Assembly (NCBI GenBank): GCA_030600605.1
Contig: JAUVLT010000001.1
Coordinates: 1-64,000 of the forward strand
Source of the DNA: Mycoplasmatota bacterium
Lineage (GTDB): Bacteria > Bacillota_I > Bacilli_A > Izemoplasmatales > Izemoplasmataceae
Length of the DNA: 64,000 nt
Reading direction: 5' to 3'
Positions 9,189 through 20,308 of the stretch are shown here, piece by piece (position 1 is the stretch's first letter; every line of letters begins with the position of its first letter). A model generated the notes under the pieces. It saw only the letters and a list, made by a program, of their open reading frames with translations. It did not search any database and was not told the origin of the DNA. The position numbers and the translations under genes are program-made.

Positions 9189-11449
9189 TTACTCTACTCT
9201 TAATGCTTCAACAGGATCTTTATTAGCTGCCATTCTAGAAGGAATATATCCTCCAATAAATGTCAAAATAGTTGAAACAAGTACAAGTCCCAGCAAATGA
9301 AGCACATTGACTTGAGCTACCCTAACTAAAGATTCTTCGAATTTCTCAACAATTATATTTATTGGGAAAGTAAGAAGATAAGTAATTATTACTCCAAGTA
9401 CTCCTGCAAAAGCTCCAATTATAATACTTTCAGCATTAAATACTCTACTTACATCTTTCTTACGGCCACCAAGTGACCTAATAATTCCAATTTCTTTGGT
9501 TCGTTCTAAGACACTAATGTAGATGATTATTCCTATCATTACACTAGAAACCACCAATGATATTGAAGCAAATGATGATAATACAATTGATATCATTTCA
9601 ATAATTGTACCCATTGTATCTCCAATTGTTTCTGCAAGATCAAGTTCAACTATTTGATCTTTATCATCTAGTCCTTCATTATATGCTTCTATATAATCTT
9701 TAATAGCAGTTTTATTATCAACACTATCTGAATAAATATTTATCATTCTTGGTATCGTATTGTTACACCCAAGAAATGATAATGTATTAAACTGTTGTTC
9801 ATCTGTTAAAAGTTCACCAGTGAATACACTTACATTTGTAAGGGCTTGATCATTACAAATGTTTGAAGACATATTAATATTTAATAATTCTTCTTCTAAA
9901 GCGTATAAATAATATATTCCATTGTCTCCACCAATACTTATTGAATCATCTATCATTTGAACAATTCCAGTGATAGTTAACTCTATACCATTTTCCCTAA
10001 CAGTATCTAATTGTCCTAACTGTGGAATATAAAGAGCTCCAGTTTTTACAAAATAATCATCATTTCTAGCAACATATATTTTTGTTCCAACAATATCTTC
10101 AAATGTAATGGTAGCTTCAGGATTAAATCCTAAAGCTTCTATAACATCTTTATCAACAATATTGCCATCTCTTACAAGTAATGTTACTTCGTAAGCATTT
10201 TGTGGAAAATCGCCAATAATAACATCATAATACTCCGCAAGATCATCTTCAGGAGTAATAAAACTAGTAAAATTAATGTCCCTAATACTTATTGTTTTAC
10301 TTATACCATCTGTTTCAATTAATAACTGAGGTTGATACCCATAATTATACTGGATTGTTGTATAAGTTAAATTATCCATTAAATTCAAATAATCTACAAA
10401 ATCAGGTGTGATTACATTGACATGGGTGTAATCATCAGGATCATAAACTGATATTTCTCCTTCTTCTCCAGGATTTGCAATTTCTTCTCCAGGAAATCTT
10501 GATCCTGGACCCATAAAGAATTCTTCACCTTCTGTTATCATGATTGGAAGGCCAACTAACTGATCACTTTCAAGATCATCTAATATTCCCGAGAATCCAT
10601 TACTTATTGATAATACAAGTCCAACTCCAATAATTCCGATACTTGATGCAAGAGCTGTAATTGTTGTTCTAAATTTTTTTGTTTTTAAATTATTGAAAGA
10701 AAGTTTTAAAGCAGTCCAAAAACTCATTGCTGTTTTATTAGCTACATATCCGCTTTTATCTTCTTCTCCCTCAAATTCATCATTATCTTCAGTGATTTCT
10801 CCATCTAACAACTTAATAGTTCTAGTTGCATATTCTTCAGCATATTTAGCCTCATGAGTAACCATAATAACTAACTTATCTTTAGATATTTCTTTAATTA
10901 AATCTAGAATTTCTCTAGCTGTTTTACTATCTAATGCCCCAGTTGGTTCATCGGCTAACATAATATCTGGATTATTAACAAGCGCTCTTGCAATTGCTAC
11001 TCTTTGCATTTCTCCGCCTGATAATAAAGTAGGGTTTTTATACATATGAGATTCTAATCCTACTCTTTTTAATACTTCTATTGCTCTTGTTCTTCTTTCA
11101 ACTTTATGGACCCCTGATAATGTTAATCCAAGTTCAACATTATCTAAAACACTTAAATGACTTATTAAATTATAACTTTGGAACACAAACCCAATACTAT
11201 TATTTCGGTACGCATCCCAATCTCTTTCTGTAAATGATTTTGTTGATGTACCATTAATAATTAAATCCCCTTCGGTATACCTGTCGAGTCCCCCAATAAT
11301 ATTAAGGGTTGTGGTTTTACCACAACCACTATGCCCTAAAATAGCTACGAACTCTCCTTTTCTAAACTTTAAAGATACATTATTTAAAGCTCTAAATGTT
11401 CCATCTCCAACTTTATAATCTTTACTAATATTTATTAATTCTAACATTC
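9189..11449 (-). CDS. ABC transporter ATPase-permease fusion (MacB/FtsX type)
   Basis: N-terminal ABC domain (GHSGCGKTTTLNIIGG, LSGGEMQRVAIARAL, PDIMLADEPTGALD) fused to an FtsX-type permease with a large extracellular domain. Confidence 0.9.
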
Positions 11450-11519
11450 TAATCACCTCGAATAAAATTATTGTAACAGATTATTATAAACTGAATATAA
11501 ACTAGTTTATAATTATATT

Positions 11520-11867
11520 TTATTTTTCTTTATCTTCATCAACATAATCATCAATAACACATTCCCCAACTTTATAAGTAATTTTTAAATAATTATCAAC
11601 ACTTTCTCCATTCAAAAATGCTTGTTCTTGAATATACTCAATTGCTTCATCTCCTTGAAGCACATCATTTATATAATATATATAAATCCCATCACCTTTA
11701 TAGATATGAGTATATACATTGTCATCTACAGTACAAACAGCAATTAAAGAGCCTTCTGGTATTTCCATTTCATCAGGTGGTGCTAATATTTTTTCACGCA
11801 AAGCCTTACAGCCTGACAATGATAAAATTAATGAAATAAGCAATGTTAACAGTAAAAATTTCTTCAT
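11520..11867 (-). CDS. Small putative lipoprotein
   Basis: MKKFLLLTLLISLILSLSGCKA signal peptide with lipobox; 115 aa. Confidence 0.7.
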   Translation of the reverse strand: MKKFLLLTLLISLILSLSGCKALREKILAPPDEMEIPEGSLIAVCTVDDNVYTHIYKGDGIYIYYINDVLQGDEAIEYIQEQAFLNGESVDNYLKITYKVGECVIDDYVDEDKEK

Positions 11868-12047
11868 ATTATTACTCCCTTTAAATTAATGTCTATATCT
11901 ATTATATATTGTTCCATGATTCAAAACAAATAATATAGCAAGTATTGCTTAAATAATTAATTAAACTAGAAAATGTATGAATTTTGATATTAGACTTCAC
12001 TTTATCTCTTTATTTTGATACAATTTTAATTGTTCAGGAGTGATAAT

Positions 12048-12599
12048 ATGTTGGTGCTAATCGGAGCAAGTGCAAGTGGAAAAACAGAAATTGCCAAAAT
12101 ACTAATTGCAAATTACAAATTTAGAAAAATGGTTACTTATACTACTAGAGAAATTAGAGATGATGAAATCGATGGAGTCGATTATCATTTTATAACAGAG
12201 AAAACTTTTTTTAAGAAAAAAAACAAAAAAGAATTCCTTGAAACGGCAGTTTATCATGACACATATTATGGTTCTCCTATAGAAGGCACAGACTTCTACA
12301 AAGTAATAATTGTCGAACCTAAAGGTGCAAATAGTATCTATAAAAAGAAGATTCCAAATATTGTATTTATCTATCTTGAAACTGATGAACTAATTAGAAG
12401 AGTAAGAATGCTAAATCGTGGAGACAGTTTAAGTGATGTTGAAACGAGATTTAAAGAAGATAGAAAACACTTCAAAAAATCAAGATTTAAACATTTAGAT
12501 TACATTGTAAATACAAGTAAAAATACACTCGAAGAATTAGCTGAAATAATCAATAATATATATTTGGCTCATCTCTCAATTGCTCTTATTTCAAAATAA
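12048..12599 (+). CDS. Guanylate kinase-like P-loop protein
   Basis: MLVLIGASASGKTEIAK (P-loop), TYTTREIRDDEIDGVDYHF (GMPK-like); RBS AGGAG before ATG at 12048. Divergent from canonical Gmk. Confidence 0.7.
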   Translation: MLVLIGASASGKTEIAKILIANYKFRKMVTYTTREIRDDEIDGVDYHFITEKTFFKKKNKKEFLETAVYHDTYYGSPIEGTDFYKVIIVEPKGANSIYKKKIPNIVFIYLETDELIRRVRMLNRGDSLSDVETRFKEDRKHFKKSRFKHLDYIVNTSKNTLEELAEIINNIYLAHLSIALISK

Positions 12600-12634
12600 A
12601 AAGACTATCTAGGAAATAATCCTAAATAGTCTTT
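12599..12634. terminator. Rho-independent terminator hairpin
   Basis: AAAGACTATCTAGGA-AATAA-TCCTAAATAGTCTTT between convergent genes. Confidence 0.75.
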
Positions 12635-12647
12635 GTTTTTATAATAT

Positions 12648-13259
12648 TTACTCGTTACTTTGTTTAATTGCTTCTACTTCTACAATTTCTTCAGTTGCTT
12701 CTTCTATTTCTTCTTCTTCTTCAATTACTTCTTCTTTTGGTCTCGATACAGATACAACAACATCTTCTTGATCAGTAAGTATTTTTATACCTTTAGGAAC
12801 TATGATATCACTAACACGTAGAGTATCATTTTCTTCTAATAATTCAACATCTAAATTAATATGAGATACTCCTTTACCTACAGCATACTCAACTTCAACT
12901 GTATCTAACACAGCATTTAGAATTAATCCTTTCTTCTCAACAACTTCTTTATTAACAAAAATAATTCTTATTTTTGAAACCATAGTATCATCTTTTGATA
13001 CTTTCATCAAATCAAAATGTCTAGCAACATTTAAATTTGAGGGAAGTGGTTGAATTTCTTTAATATACACTAAATGTTTAGTACCTTCTAAAGTTACTTC
13101 AAAAGTTTTTGATTTACCCATTACATGATATTTTTTAGTAAACTCTGCTGCATCTACAGTTATTGATATTGATTCAATCCCTTTACCATATAAAACACCG
13201 GGAATTGTATTAATATTTCTCACTTTTTTTCCTTTTTCAGTTCTTAATTGAATCTTCAT
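12648..13259 (-). CDS. rplY: 50S ribosomal protein L25/general stress protein Ctc
   Basis: 203 aa; GVLYGKGIESISITVDAAEF, HLVYIKEIQPLPSNLNVARHFDLMKV; acidic C-terminus. Confidence 0.88.
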   Translation of the reverse strand: MKIQLRTEKGKKVRNINTIPGVLYGKGIESISITVDAAEFTKKYHVMGKSKTFEVTLEGTKHLVYIKEIQPLPSNLNVARHFDLMKVSKDDTMVSKIRIIFVNKEVVEKKGLILNAVLDTVEVEYAVGKGVSHINLDVELLEENDTLRVSDIIVPKGIKILTDQEDVVVSVSRPKEEVIEEEEEIEEATEEIVEVEAIKQSNE

Positions 13260-13384
13260 TTTATTACCATCCTTTTTATAGTCTAAAGTTATTCTATCAC
13301 AAATATTAGTTAATGTCTATCAAGCATAATTGTTATCCTGATAATCATTATCCTCTACCGACAAAATGAGAAAAAAATTTCTTA

Positions 13385-13948
13385 TTATTTTTTTAAAAGA
13401 TTCCTAATTCTACTAAAAATCTTAGAATATACAATTTTAATTCTTTCTTCATCAACATGGTCTAAAACGTCAACAATATCAAACCATTTAACTCCAGAAT
13501 TTTCATCTTTTTTAACTATAAGTTTATCATTTTCATCAGCTATCAAGATAAATGTAGCATTCAAATGTAAATGATCGCCTACAAAACTACCGTTCTTTAT
13601 GTGATTTTCTACATAGATTGCATCAATACTAATTATCTCATCATTATAAGGAAAAATATTAGTAACTCCTGTTTCTTCTTTTGCCTCATCTAATGCTACT
13701 TCTAGTAAATCAGGATTCCCATCGTTATGTCCTCCAACCCATCCCCAAGCATTATAGACATTATGATGTACAAATAAGACCTTATCCATCTCTTTATTCA
13801 CAACAATTGCCGAAGATGTTATATGTGCAATAAGATTTGTTCTTAAAAGGCAATCATCATTATTGTTAATAAAACTTAATATTGATATTTTATCTACTTC
13901 TTCTTGTTCACATTTTGGTATATATTCTCTAAACTTTTTTGCATACAT
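13385..13948 (-). CDS. NUDIX hydrolase
   Basis: GGHNDGNPDLLEVALDEAKEETGV resembles a Nudix box. Confidence 0.85.
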   Translation of the reverse strand: MYAKKFREYIPKCEQEEVDKISILSFINNNDDCLLRTNLIAHITSSAIVVNKEMDKVLFVHHNVYNAWGWVGGHNDGNPDLLEVALDEAKEETGVTNIFPYNDEIISIDAIYVENHIKNGSFVGDHLHLNATFILIADENDKLIVKKDENSGVKWFDIVDVLDHVDEERIKIVYSKIFSRIRNLLKK

Positions 13949-14315
13949 TTTTTTTACCTCTTTTTTATTAGTACTTTTTCATATAAAGATAATCATTCTT
14001 ACTTGTTATTATACCATATATCATTTTATCGATAATGATGTATAACATTATTATCAGAAAAAGGTATAAAAAAGTGCTTATTTATTAGATTTCACTCTCT
14101 AATAATTTAATCCTCTTGACTCCTTAGATGTCAATTTCTTTAAATTATTCCCCTCAGAAATTCTTTAATATGTTATTTCAAATAGATTAATATTCTTGGG
14201 TAAAGTTCCATCTATACCAAAAATTATAAATTTCTTAATTCCTAATTCATTCTTTCATGTAGTGAGTAAATTCACCTTATGTTAATCCTTTAATCACAAC
14301 CGATATTATTAGTCT

Positions 14316-15218
14316 TTACACAGGAATATCTTTTTTTGTAAGCCAGATTGCACCGGTGACAAAACAAACGATAGAAATCACACCTAGAACAATAAACTGT
14401 ATAATAAAATCTGTAGAATCATCAAGTATAGATGTTGTATTATAAAGCGAAATCATTGTAATCTTATTGAAAAAATCCATAGGCTCAATTCCAACTCCCA
14501 TATTCATAAAAAGATCTGAACCAAATAATCCTAGGATTTTCGAAATGAAAAACAACAAGGCAAATCCACCACCAAATGATAAAGAATATTTGGAATAGTT
14601 AAATATAGATGAAAACATATAAGTGAGTGATCCCATAGCAAGTGAAAATAATAAAAGCCCTAAATTTAATAATAAAATTTTATCTACAGCTAAAGAATTA
14701 TCAATTATTAATGTCAAAGTAACATCAACGACTGAAGTGAATAAAAACATTGCAACCAAAGATGTAATTAAAAAAAACATTTGCGTTATAGCAATTTTTG
14801 ATCTTTTAATAGGTGTTGACAAAACAAATGCCATGGATCCATTATCAATTTGACTAGCAAATAGCTTATTCCCAACTATAACAACATATACTAGTGGTAA
14901 CAAGACTGCTACAACAGGATAAAACATAATACTAACTAGTACATTCCCATCCATTGTTGCTAATCCTGTTAAAATTTCAGGATTGATTCCTATTGTAATA
15001 AAGAGACCTTCAATTGTTAAACCAGCCGCTTCTAATGCCTGAATATATGGTACTAAAACATTTGGATCCGTATTACTCGAGACTGCTATTGATCCCATTG
15101 CAAATTTAATTACAATGTAAAGCAAGCTCACAGTAAGAGTTGCTACAAACCAAAGACCCCAATTTGATTTTATTGTTTGTTTTAATAATGGTATATTAAT
15201 CATTTTTCTTCTCCTCAA
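14316..15218 (-). CDS. ABC-2 type transporter permease
   Basis: Six-TM-like protein, 300 aa, overlapping the upstream ATPase gene. Confidence 0.8.
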   Translation of the reverse strand: MRRRKMINIPLLKQTIKSNWGLWFVATLTVSLLYIVIKFAMGSIAVSSNTDPNVLVPYIQALEAAGLTIEGLFITIGINPEILTGLATMDGNVLVSIMFYPVVAVLLPLVYVVIVGNKLFASQIDNGSMAFVLSTPIKRSKIAITQMFFLITSLVAMFLFTSVVDVTLTLIIDNSLAVDKILLLNLGLLLFSLAMGSLTYMFSSIFNYSKYSLSFGGGFALLFFISKILGLFGSDLFMNMGVGIEPMDFFNKITMISLYNTTSILDDSTDFIIQFIVLGVISIVCFVTGAIWLTKKDIPV

Positions 15219-16101
15219 TAATCTTTCTTAAAAAATATTTTTCAAGAGTATATTTTTCTTCTTTTATATATTTAACAGTATACTTAGATAATGTTTTCAT
15301 AAAGATGTTGATATCTGAATCATTAATGTCAACAGTGATTTGATGATATTTAGGTTTCAGAGAAACTAGATTAAAAGTCTCTTTAGTAAAATTCTTATAC
15401 TCTTCTTCATTTTCAAACCCAACTTTATAAGTCTTTAATTCGTTGTGATGTATTGTATTCATTTCTATAATGTCAATAATTTTTCCATTATGTAAAAGCG
15501 CTACTCGATCGCAGGTTTTTTCCATTTCATCAAATACATGACTGCTCATAAATATGGTTGTTCCTCTTTGTTTTGCTTCCATCAGAATTTCAACAAAGAT
15601 TTCTCTCATTAATGGGTCAAGTCCAGTTGATGGTTCGTCCAGAATTAGAATATCGGGTTTTCCCATAAATCCATTAATAATTGCTGTTTTTTGTTTCATC
15701 CCTTTACTCATACGCTTGAGATTAGCCGTAGTATCTAATCCTAATTTTTTGATTAAATATTTTGCATAATCCATATCCTTAAGACCAGTCATTTCAGCTT
15801 GAATTTTTATAAACGCATCTCCGTCTCCAATGTCAGGAAACGCGATTTCACCCGGAACATACCCAATATGTTTCATTAATTTTTCAGTGTTATAATTTAC
15901 CTCTTGATCCAGCACTACCACTTTTCCATGATCTGGCTTTAAGAAACCCATGATATTTCTAATAGTGGTTGTTTTACCACTTCCATTAGTTCCTACAAAT
16001 CCAAAAATCTCTCCTTTTCTTACTTTGAGATTAATATCAAATACACCTCTTGATGACCCATAGTCCTTTGTTAATCCCTCTATTCTAATAATATCCTTCA
16101 T
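15196..16101 (-). CDS. ABC transporter ATP-binding protein
   Basis: GTNGSGKTTTIRNIMGF, LSG-type region MSKGMKQKTAI, PDILILDEPSTGLDPLM. Confidence 0.92.
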   Translation of the reverse strand: MKDIIRIEGLTKDYGSSRGVFDINLKVRKGEIFGFVGTNGSGKTTTIRNIMGFLKPDHGKVVVLDQEVNYNTEKLMKHIGYVPGEIAFPDIGDGDAFIKIQAEMTGLKDMDYAKYLIKKLGLDTTANLKRMSKGMKQKTAIINGFMGKPDILILDEPSTGLDPLMREIFVEILMEAKQRGTTIFMSSHVFDEMEKTCDRVALLHNGKIIDIIEMNTIHHNELKTYKVGFENEEEYKNFTKETFNLVSLKPKYHQITVDINDSDINIFMKTLSKYTVKYIKEEKYTLEKYFLRKIIEEKKND

Positions 16102-16103
16102 TG

Positions 16104-16994
16104 TTATATATCCTCTCTGACTCTATAATAACTTAGAAAGTAGTCTTCAAGTGTATATTTTGATTCTGAGAAATATTTAGTTTTATATTTGGACACAGTA
16201 CGAACTAAATTATTTATTTCCTTATCATTTATCGCTATCTTAATCTTTTTCTTTTTCTTATTACTATAAATAATATTTAATTTAGAGGTTAAGAATTTTT
16301 CAAATTCTTCATCATGTAATAATTCTACTTGAAATACTTTGTTTTCATTATTTCTGAATTCTTTTGTTTCAATAGTTGTTACAATTTTCCCGTCTTTAAT
16401 GATTGATAATCGATCACAACTAGCATCAACTTCTTGGAAAATATGTGTTGATAATAAAATTGTTTTCCCACGTTTTTTTTCAGTTTTAATTAATTCAATA
16501 AATTTACTTTGCATTAATGGATCAAGCCCACTTGTTGGTTCATCCAAAATTAAAATTTTTGAATCTGCCATAAATGCTGAAACAATAGCTAATTTTCTCT
16601 TATCCCCAATAGACATTCTCTTTGTGTTCTGGTTTGGATCTAATTCAAACATATCAAGAAGATAGTTTATCCTTTCATCATCAGCATGTTTCATATTTTT
16701 CATCATTTCAATAAATTCTGAACCATTTAATCCATCTGGTAACGCTATCTCTCCTGGAAGATAACCTACATCTTCTAAAATTTCAGAATATTCATTCCAA
16801 CAATTTTTCCCATCAATAAATGTTTCTCCTGAATCAGGGTGTGAAAACCCCATAAGCATTCTCATAGTAGTTGTTTTCCCTGCACCATTCGGACCAAGGA
16901 AGCCATAAACCTCTCCCTTCTTCACTTCAAATGAGATATCAAAAACACCTCTATTGAATCCAAAATCTTTTGTTAAATTTTGAACTTTAATCAT
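16104..16994 (-). CDS. ABC transporter ATP-binding protein (paralogue of neighbour)
   Basis: GPNGAGKTTTMRMLMGF, MSIGDKRKLAIV, ILILDEPTSGLDPLM; C-terminus similar to the adjacent ATPase. Confidence 0.92.
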   Translation of the reverse strand: MIKVQNLTKDFGFNRGVFDISFEVKKGEVYGFLGPNGAGKTTTMRMLMGFSHPDSGETFIDGKNCWNEYSEILEDVGYLPGEIALPDGLNGSEFIEMMKNMKHADDERINYLLDMFELDPNQNTKRMSIGDKRKLAIVSAFMADSKILILDEPTSGLDPLMQSKFIELIKTEKKRGKTILLSTHIFQEVDASCDRLSIIKDGKIVTTIETKEFRNNENKVFQVELLHDEEFEKFLTSKLNIIYSNKKKKKIKIAINDKEINNLVRTVSKYKTKYFSESKYTLEDYFLSYYRVREDI

Positions 16995-17092
16995 TATATA
17001 ATTCCCTTCTGTATATCATCATATTTATTGTATTCCCAATTACCATGGTAAAAACGTAGCCTTCCTTTAACAAAATAAAAGGAATTTTCGTT

Positions 17093-17191
17093 AATGTAAC
17101 AAAATAGTAACAATTGTAACTTGAATATATATACGAATAATGATATCATATGAATGTAACAAATGCAACAAATGTTTCTTTTGTAACATTT
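17093..17191. promoter_or_regulatory. Cluster of GTAACAAA-type candidate operator repeats upstream of the radical SAM gene
   Basis: AATGTAACAAAATAGTAACAATTGTAAC and AATGTAACAAATGCAACAAATGTTTCTTTTGTAACATT. Related to sequences upstream of the tetR-like gene. Confidence 0.55.
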
Positions 17192-17259
17192 TTCCCGTAT
17201 TTGTTACAATTTATATGAAAGTGCTAACAAAAAAAACTATATAATATGAGGTGACTGAA

Positions 17260-18597
17260 ATGAACAAAAATTTGTTTAGTAAATTAAAGCTTAAAATTTT
17301 TAGAAAAGGGATATACTTCTTAGATTCTAATCCAAACAAAAATGTCCCAAGACTACTAAAGTGGATTGAAAAAAGAGACAAAGAAAAGAATATTGCTACT
17401 CAATTAGCTTCCATACAAAATATTTATCAAGATAAAAGTGGTAATTGGTATTCCCTTATTAATTCTTTATGGACAGATATTGATGACGGTGTTAGAAAAA
17501 AACTCTTAGAGAATTTCATTATTAACATTTCTGTTGATGGTGCAAATGTAAGAAAAAAATCTCAAGATAAATATAAATGTAATATTCCATGGGCAATTCT
17601 AATGGATCCTACAAGTGCTTGCAATCTAAAATGTACTGGTTGTTGGGCGGCTGATTATGGTGGAGAGTTATCAATGGATTTGCATACTTTAGATGATATT
17701 ATTATTCAAGGGAAAGAACACGGAACCTATATGTATATATTTTCAGGTGGAGAACCACTAATTAGAAAAAAAGATATAATGTCATTATGCAGGAAGCATA
17801 ATGATTGTGTTTTTTTAGCATTTACAAATGGTACTCTTATTGATGAATCATTTACTAGAGAAATGCTAGAAGTTAAAAATTTTATTCCAGCAATTTCTAT
17901 AGAAGGATTTGAAAAAGCAACTGATTCTAGAAGAGGATTTGGTACATATAAAAAAGTTATAAGAGCGATGAAACTATTAAAGAAGGAAAAACTACCATTT
18001 GGTTTTTCTGCTTGCTATACTAAGCAAAATACAGACGAAATTGGATCCGAAGAGTTTTTTGACAAAATGATTGATGAAGGAGCAAAATTTGGGTGGTTCT
18101 TTACATATATTCCTGTTGGTATGGATGCTGTTCCAGAACTTATGGCAACTCCAAAACAACGCGAGTTTATGTACCACCAACTTAGAACATTTAGAAAAAC
18201 AAAATCTTTGTTCACAATAGATTTTTGGAATGATGGTGAATATTCCGGAGGCTGCATCGCGGGTGCAAGACAATATCTTCATATTAATGCCAACGGTGAT
18301 ATTGAACCATGTGCTTTTATTCATTATGCGGATTCCAACATATATGATCATACCCTAATAGAAGCATATCAATCTCCATTATTTATGCAGTACAAGGAAA
18401 ACCAACCATTTAATGAAAATCACTTAAGACCTTGCCCTTTATTAGATAATCCTGAATATCTTGAAAAGATGGTTCATTCTGCTAAAGCAAAGTCTACCGA
18501 AATATTGAAGCCCGAAGATGTAAGTCATCTTTGTGAAAAATGTAAGATTCCTGCTTCAAAATGGAAAAAAACTGCAGAGAAACTTTGGAATGATTAA
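17260..18597 (+). CDS. Radical SAM protein with SPASM-type C-terminus
   Basis: CNLKCTGC (CxxxCxxC), FSGGEPL, INANGDIEPCAFIHYADSNIYD and C-terminal Cys residues. Confidence 0.88.
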   Translation: MNKNLFSKLKLKIFRKGIYFLDSNPNKNVPRLLKWIEKRDKEKNIATQLASIQNIYQDKSGNWYSLINSLWTDIDDGVRKKLLENFIINISVDGANVRKKSQDKYKCNIPWAILMDPTSACNLKCTGCWAADYGGELSMDLHTLDDIIIQGKEHGTYMYIFSGGEPLIRKKDIMSLCRKHNDCVFLAFTNGTLIDESFTREMLEVKNFIPAISIEGFEKATDSRRGFGTYKKVIRAMKLLKKEKLPFGFSACYTKQNTDEIGSEEFFDKMIDEGAKFGWFFTYIPVGMDAVPELMATPKQREFMYHQLRTFRKTKSLFTIDFWNDGEYSGGCIAGARQYLHINANGDIEPCAFIHYADSNIYDHTLIEAYQSPLFMQYKENQPFNENHLRPCPLLDNPEYLEKMVHSAKAKSTEILKPEDVSHLCEKCKIPASKWKKTAEKLWND

Positions 18598-18602
18598 TAA
18601 CA

Positions 18603-19343
18603 ATGAATAACATGTTAAATAAGATAGAAAATATTTTGTTAATAGAAATACTAATATATATTTACCAACCTAATAGAAGGTTTTATAAACCAGTCCCAAA
18701 AAATATCAGATTATTAATGAAGAAAATACATATGAAAAAATACAAAATAAGATATCATGATTTAAATACAATTAATGAATCTCTTGTATTTTTGAATAGA
18801 AAATCAATTGAAAAAATCTTTGTACAGACATATATTTTATTACTAGAGTGGAATAATGATATTGAATTTAATTATTCAACACTAAACGATATTTTCTCAA
18901 AATTAGGTGAATCAAGAATAGAAGATTTAAAGAATATGGCTCATAAATATCAAAACGGTGAAAGTTCTCTTGAAGAAATATTTACTCAAAGTGAGGTAGA
19001 AGCTGTTGAAAGCAAGATAAAAACAAAAGCTTTAAAATTATTTAATAAATTTCAATCAACAGACACTTCAAAAATTAATGTGATAGAGTTAAATAAATTA
19101 AATAAAGGGGTATTAATGAAAGTTTGGGGGAAGGTAGTAAAAATTCTAAAAATACTCAATAATCCCAATATTCCTTCTCATATAAAAGCCATTGCTGTTG
19201 GGGCGCTATTGTATGTAATCATACCTATTGATGCGATACCTGATTATATACCGGTTGGGGGCTTAGTCGACGATGCTGCTGTAATTACTTTTGCTTTTGA
19301 ACAAATAAGTAAATTAATCCGTAATAACTCAAATAATGAATAG
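18603..19343 (+). CDS. DUF1232 (YkvA-like) domain protein with novel N-terminal region
   Basis: C-terminal HIKAIAVGALLYVIIPIDAIPDYIPVGGLVDDAAVITFA is the DUF1232 signature; 5 nt downstream of the radical SAM gene. Confidence 0.8.
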   Translation: MNNMLNKIENILLIEILIYIYQPNRRFYKPVPKNIRLLMKKIHMKKYKIRYHDLNTINESLVFLNRKSIEKIFVQTYILLLEWNNDIEFNYSTLNDIFSKLGESRIEDLKNMAHKYQNGESSLEEIFTQSEVEAVESKIKTKALKLFNKFQSTDTSKINVIELNKLNKGVLMKVWGKVVKILKILNNPNIPSHIKAIAVGALLYVIIPIDAIPDYIPVGGLVDDAAVITFAFEQISKLIRNNSNNE

Positions 19344-19414
19344 AATTTTATAGTAAATAAAAAATACAAAAAAACAATAAATAATGAAATTTATTGTTTT
19401 TTTGTATATTTATG

Positions 19415-20251
19415 TCACTTTCTTTCAATGCTAACTGAATATCCTAGTTTTTTAAAATATGCTAGAGTGTCTTGATATCCAAATTCATATATTTCTTTTG
19501 AATGATTGGAAGTAAAATTAAGAACCCCTCCCATTTTCTTTCTTCCTTTTATTTGGTGGATTTTGACATTAGTGAATTTTTCAGATTGTATTAACTCAAA
19601 TGCAAAAAATGATATCCCAATTACTATAATCTCATTACAACCTATCTCAACTAGAGGACGAATAGGAGTATTGTCAAAAACTCCTCCGTCATAATATTTT
19701 TTATTGTTGCTAGTTACCCCAGGAAAAATAAAAGGAATAGAACAAGATGCAGTTACAGCCTTTAGTTGTTCTTCCTTGTTCAAACTCTTTAAAGGTAAAT
19801 ATAAAACTTTACTATTCTTCTTTACATAGTGTTTATATGAAGATTTAAAAAGCTCAAAAAAACTCTTTGTCATATCTCCGCTTTCAGATACAGTAACAAA
19901 AACATCCTTTTCTTTTAGTTTGTCATAATTGATTACATCAATCATAATTTTATTAAATGTTTCCATTGTATATAATCCATTATCAAAAGCTTTAAGCTTT
20001 TCATCCTTTAATCTTTTAACAATTGGCCCTGATAGTTTAAGAGCATCTTCAGGAATATTAAACCAAATATCACGTACTTGTTTAATCGAAGTAGAAGCCA
20101 TTACAGCTACATTAGCTGCTCCAATTGAAGTTCCTGAAAAAGCAGAAATATTCTCATATATTCCTAAATCTGAAAGTGCTTGAGCTGCTCCAATTTGATA
20201 AGCTCCTCTAGCTCCTCCCCCTGTAAAACATAATCCTATCTTTTTTTCCAT
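19415..20251 (-). CDS. Patatin-like phospholipase
   Basis: GGGARGAYQIG oxyanion loop, GTSIGA nucleophile elbow, DGGVFDNTP catalytic Asp motif. Confidence 0.92.
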   Translation of the reverse strand: MEKKIGLCFTGGGARGAYQIGAAQALSDLGIYENISAFSGTSIGAANVAVMASTSIKQVRDIWFNIPEDALKLSGPIVKRLKDEKLKAFDNGLYTMETFNKIMIDVINYDKLKEKDVFVTVSESGDMTKSFFELFKSSYKHYVKKNSKVLYLPLKSLNKEEQLKAVTASCSIPFIFPGVTSNNKKYYDGGVFDNTPIRPLVEIGCNEIIVIGISFFAFELIQSEKFTNVKIHQIKGRKKMGGVLNFTSNHSKEIYEFGYQDTLAYFKKLGYSVSIERK

Positions 20252-20308
20252 ATTCTTTACTCCTTTTATTCATATTACACAAATATACTACTTTCTCATG
20301 ACTCTCTT

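Noticed and set aside
14099-14242. Possible HAD-phosphatase remnant on the minus strand (IKKFIIFGIDGTLPKNINLFEITY*)
   Set aside because: Only a ten-residue resemblance to the HAD DxDGT motif, with stops in frame; too weak to call a pseudogene.
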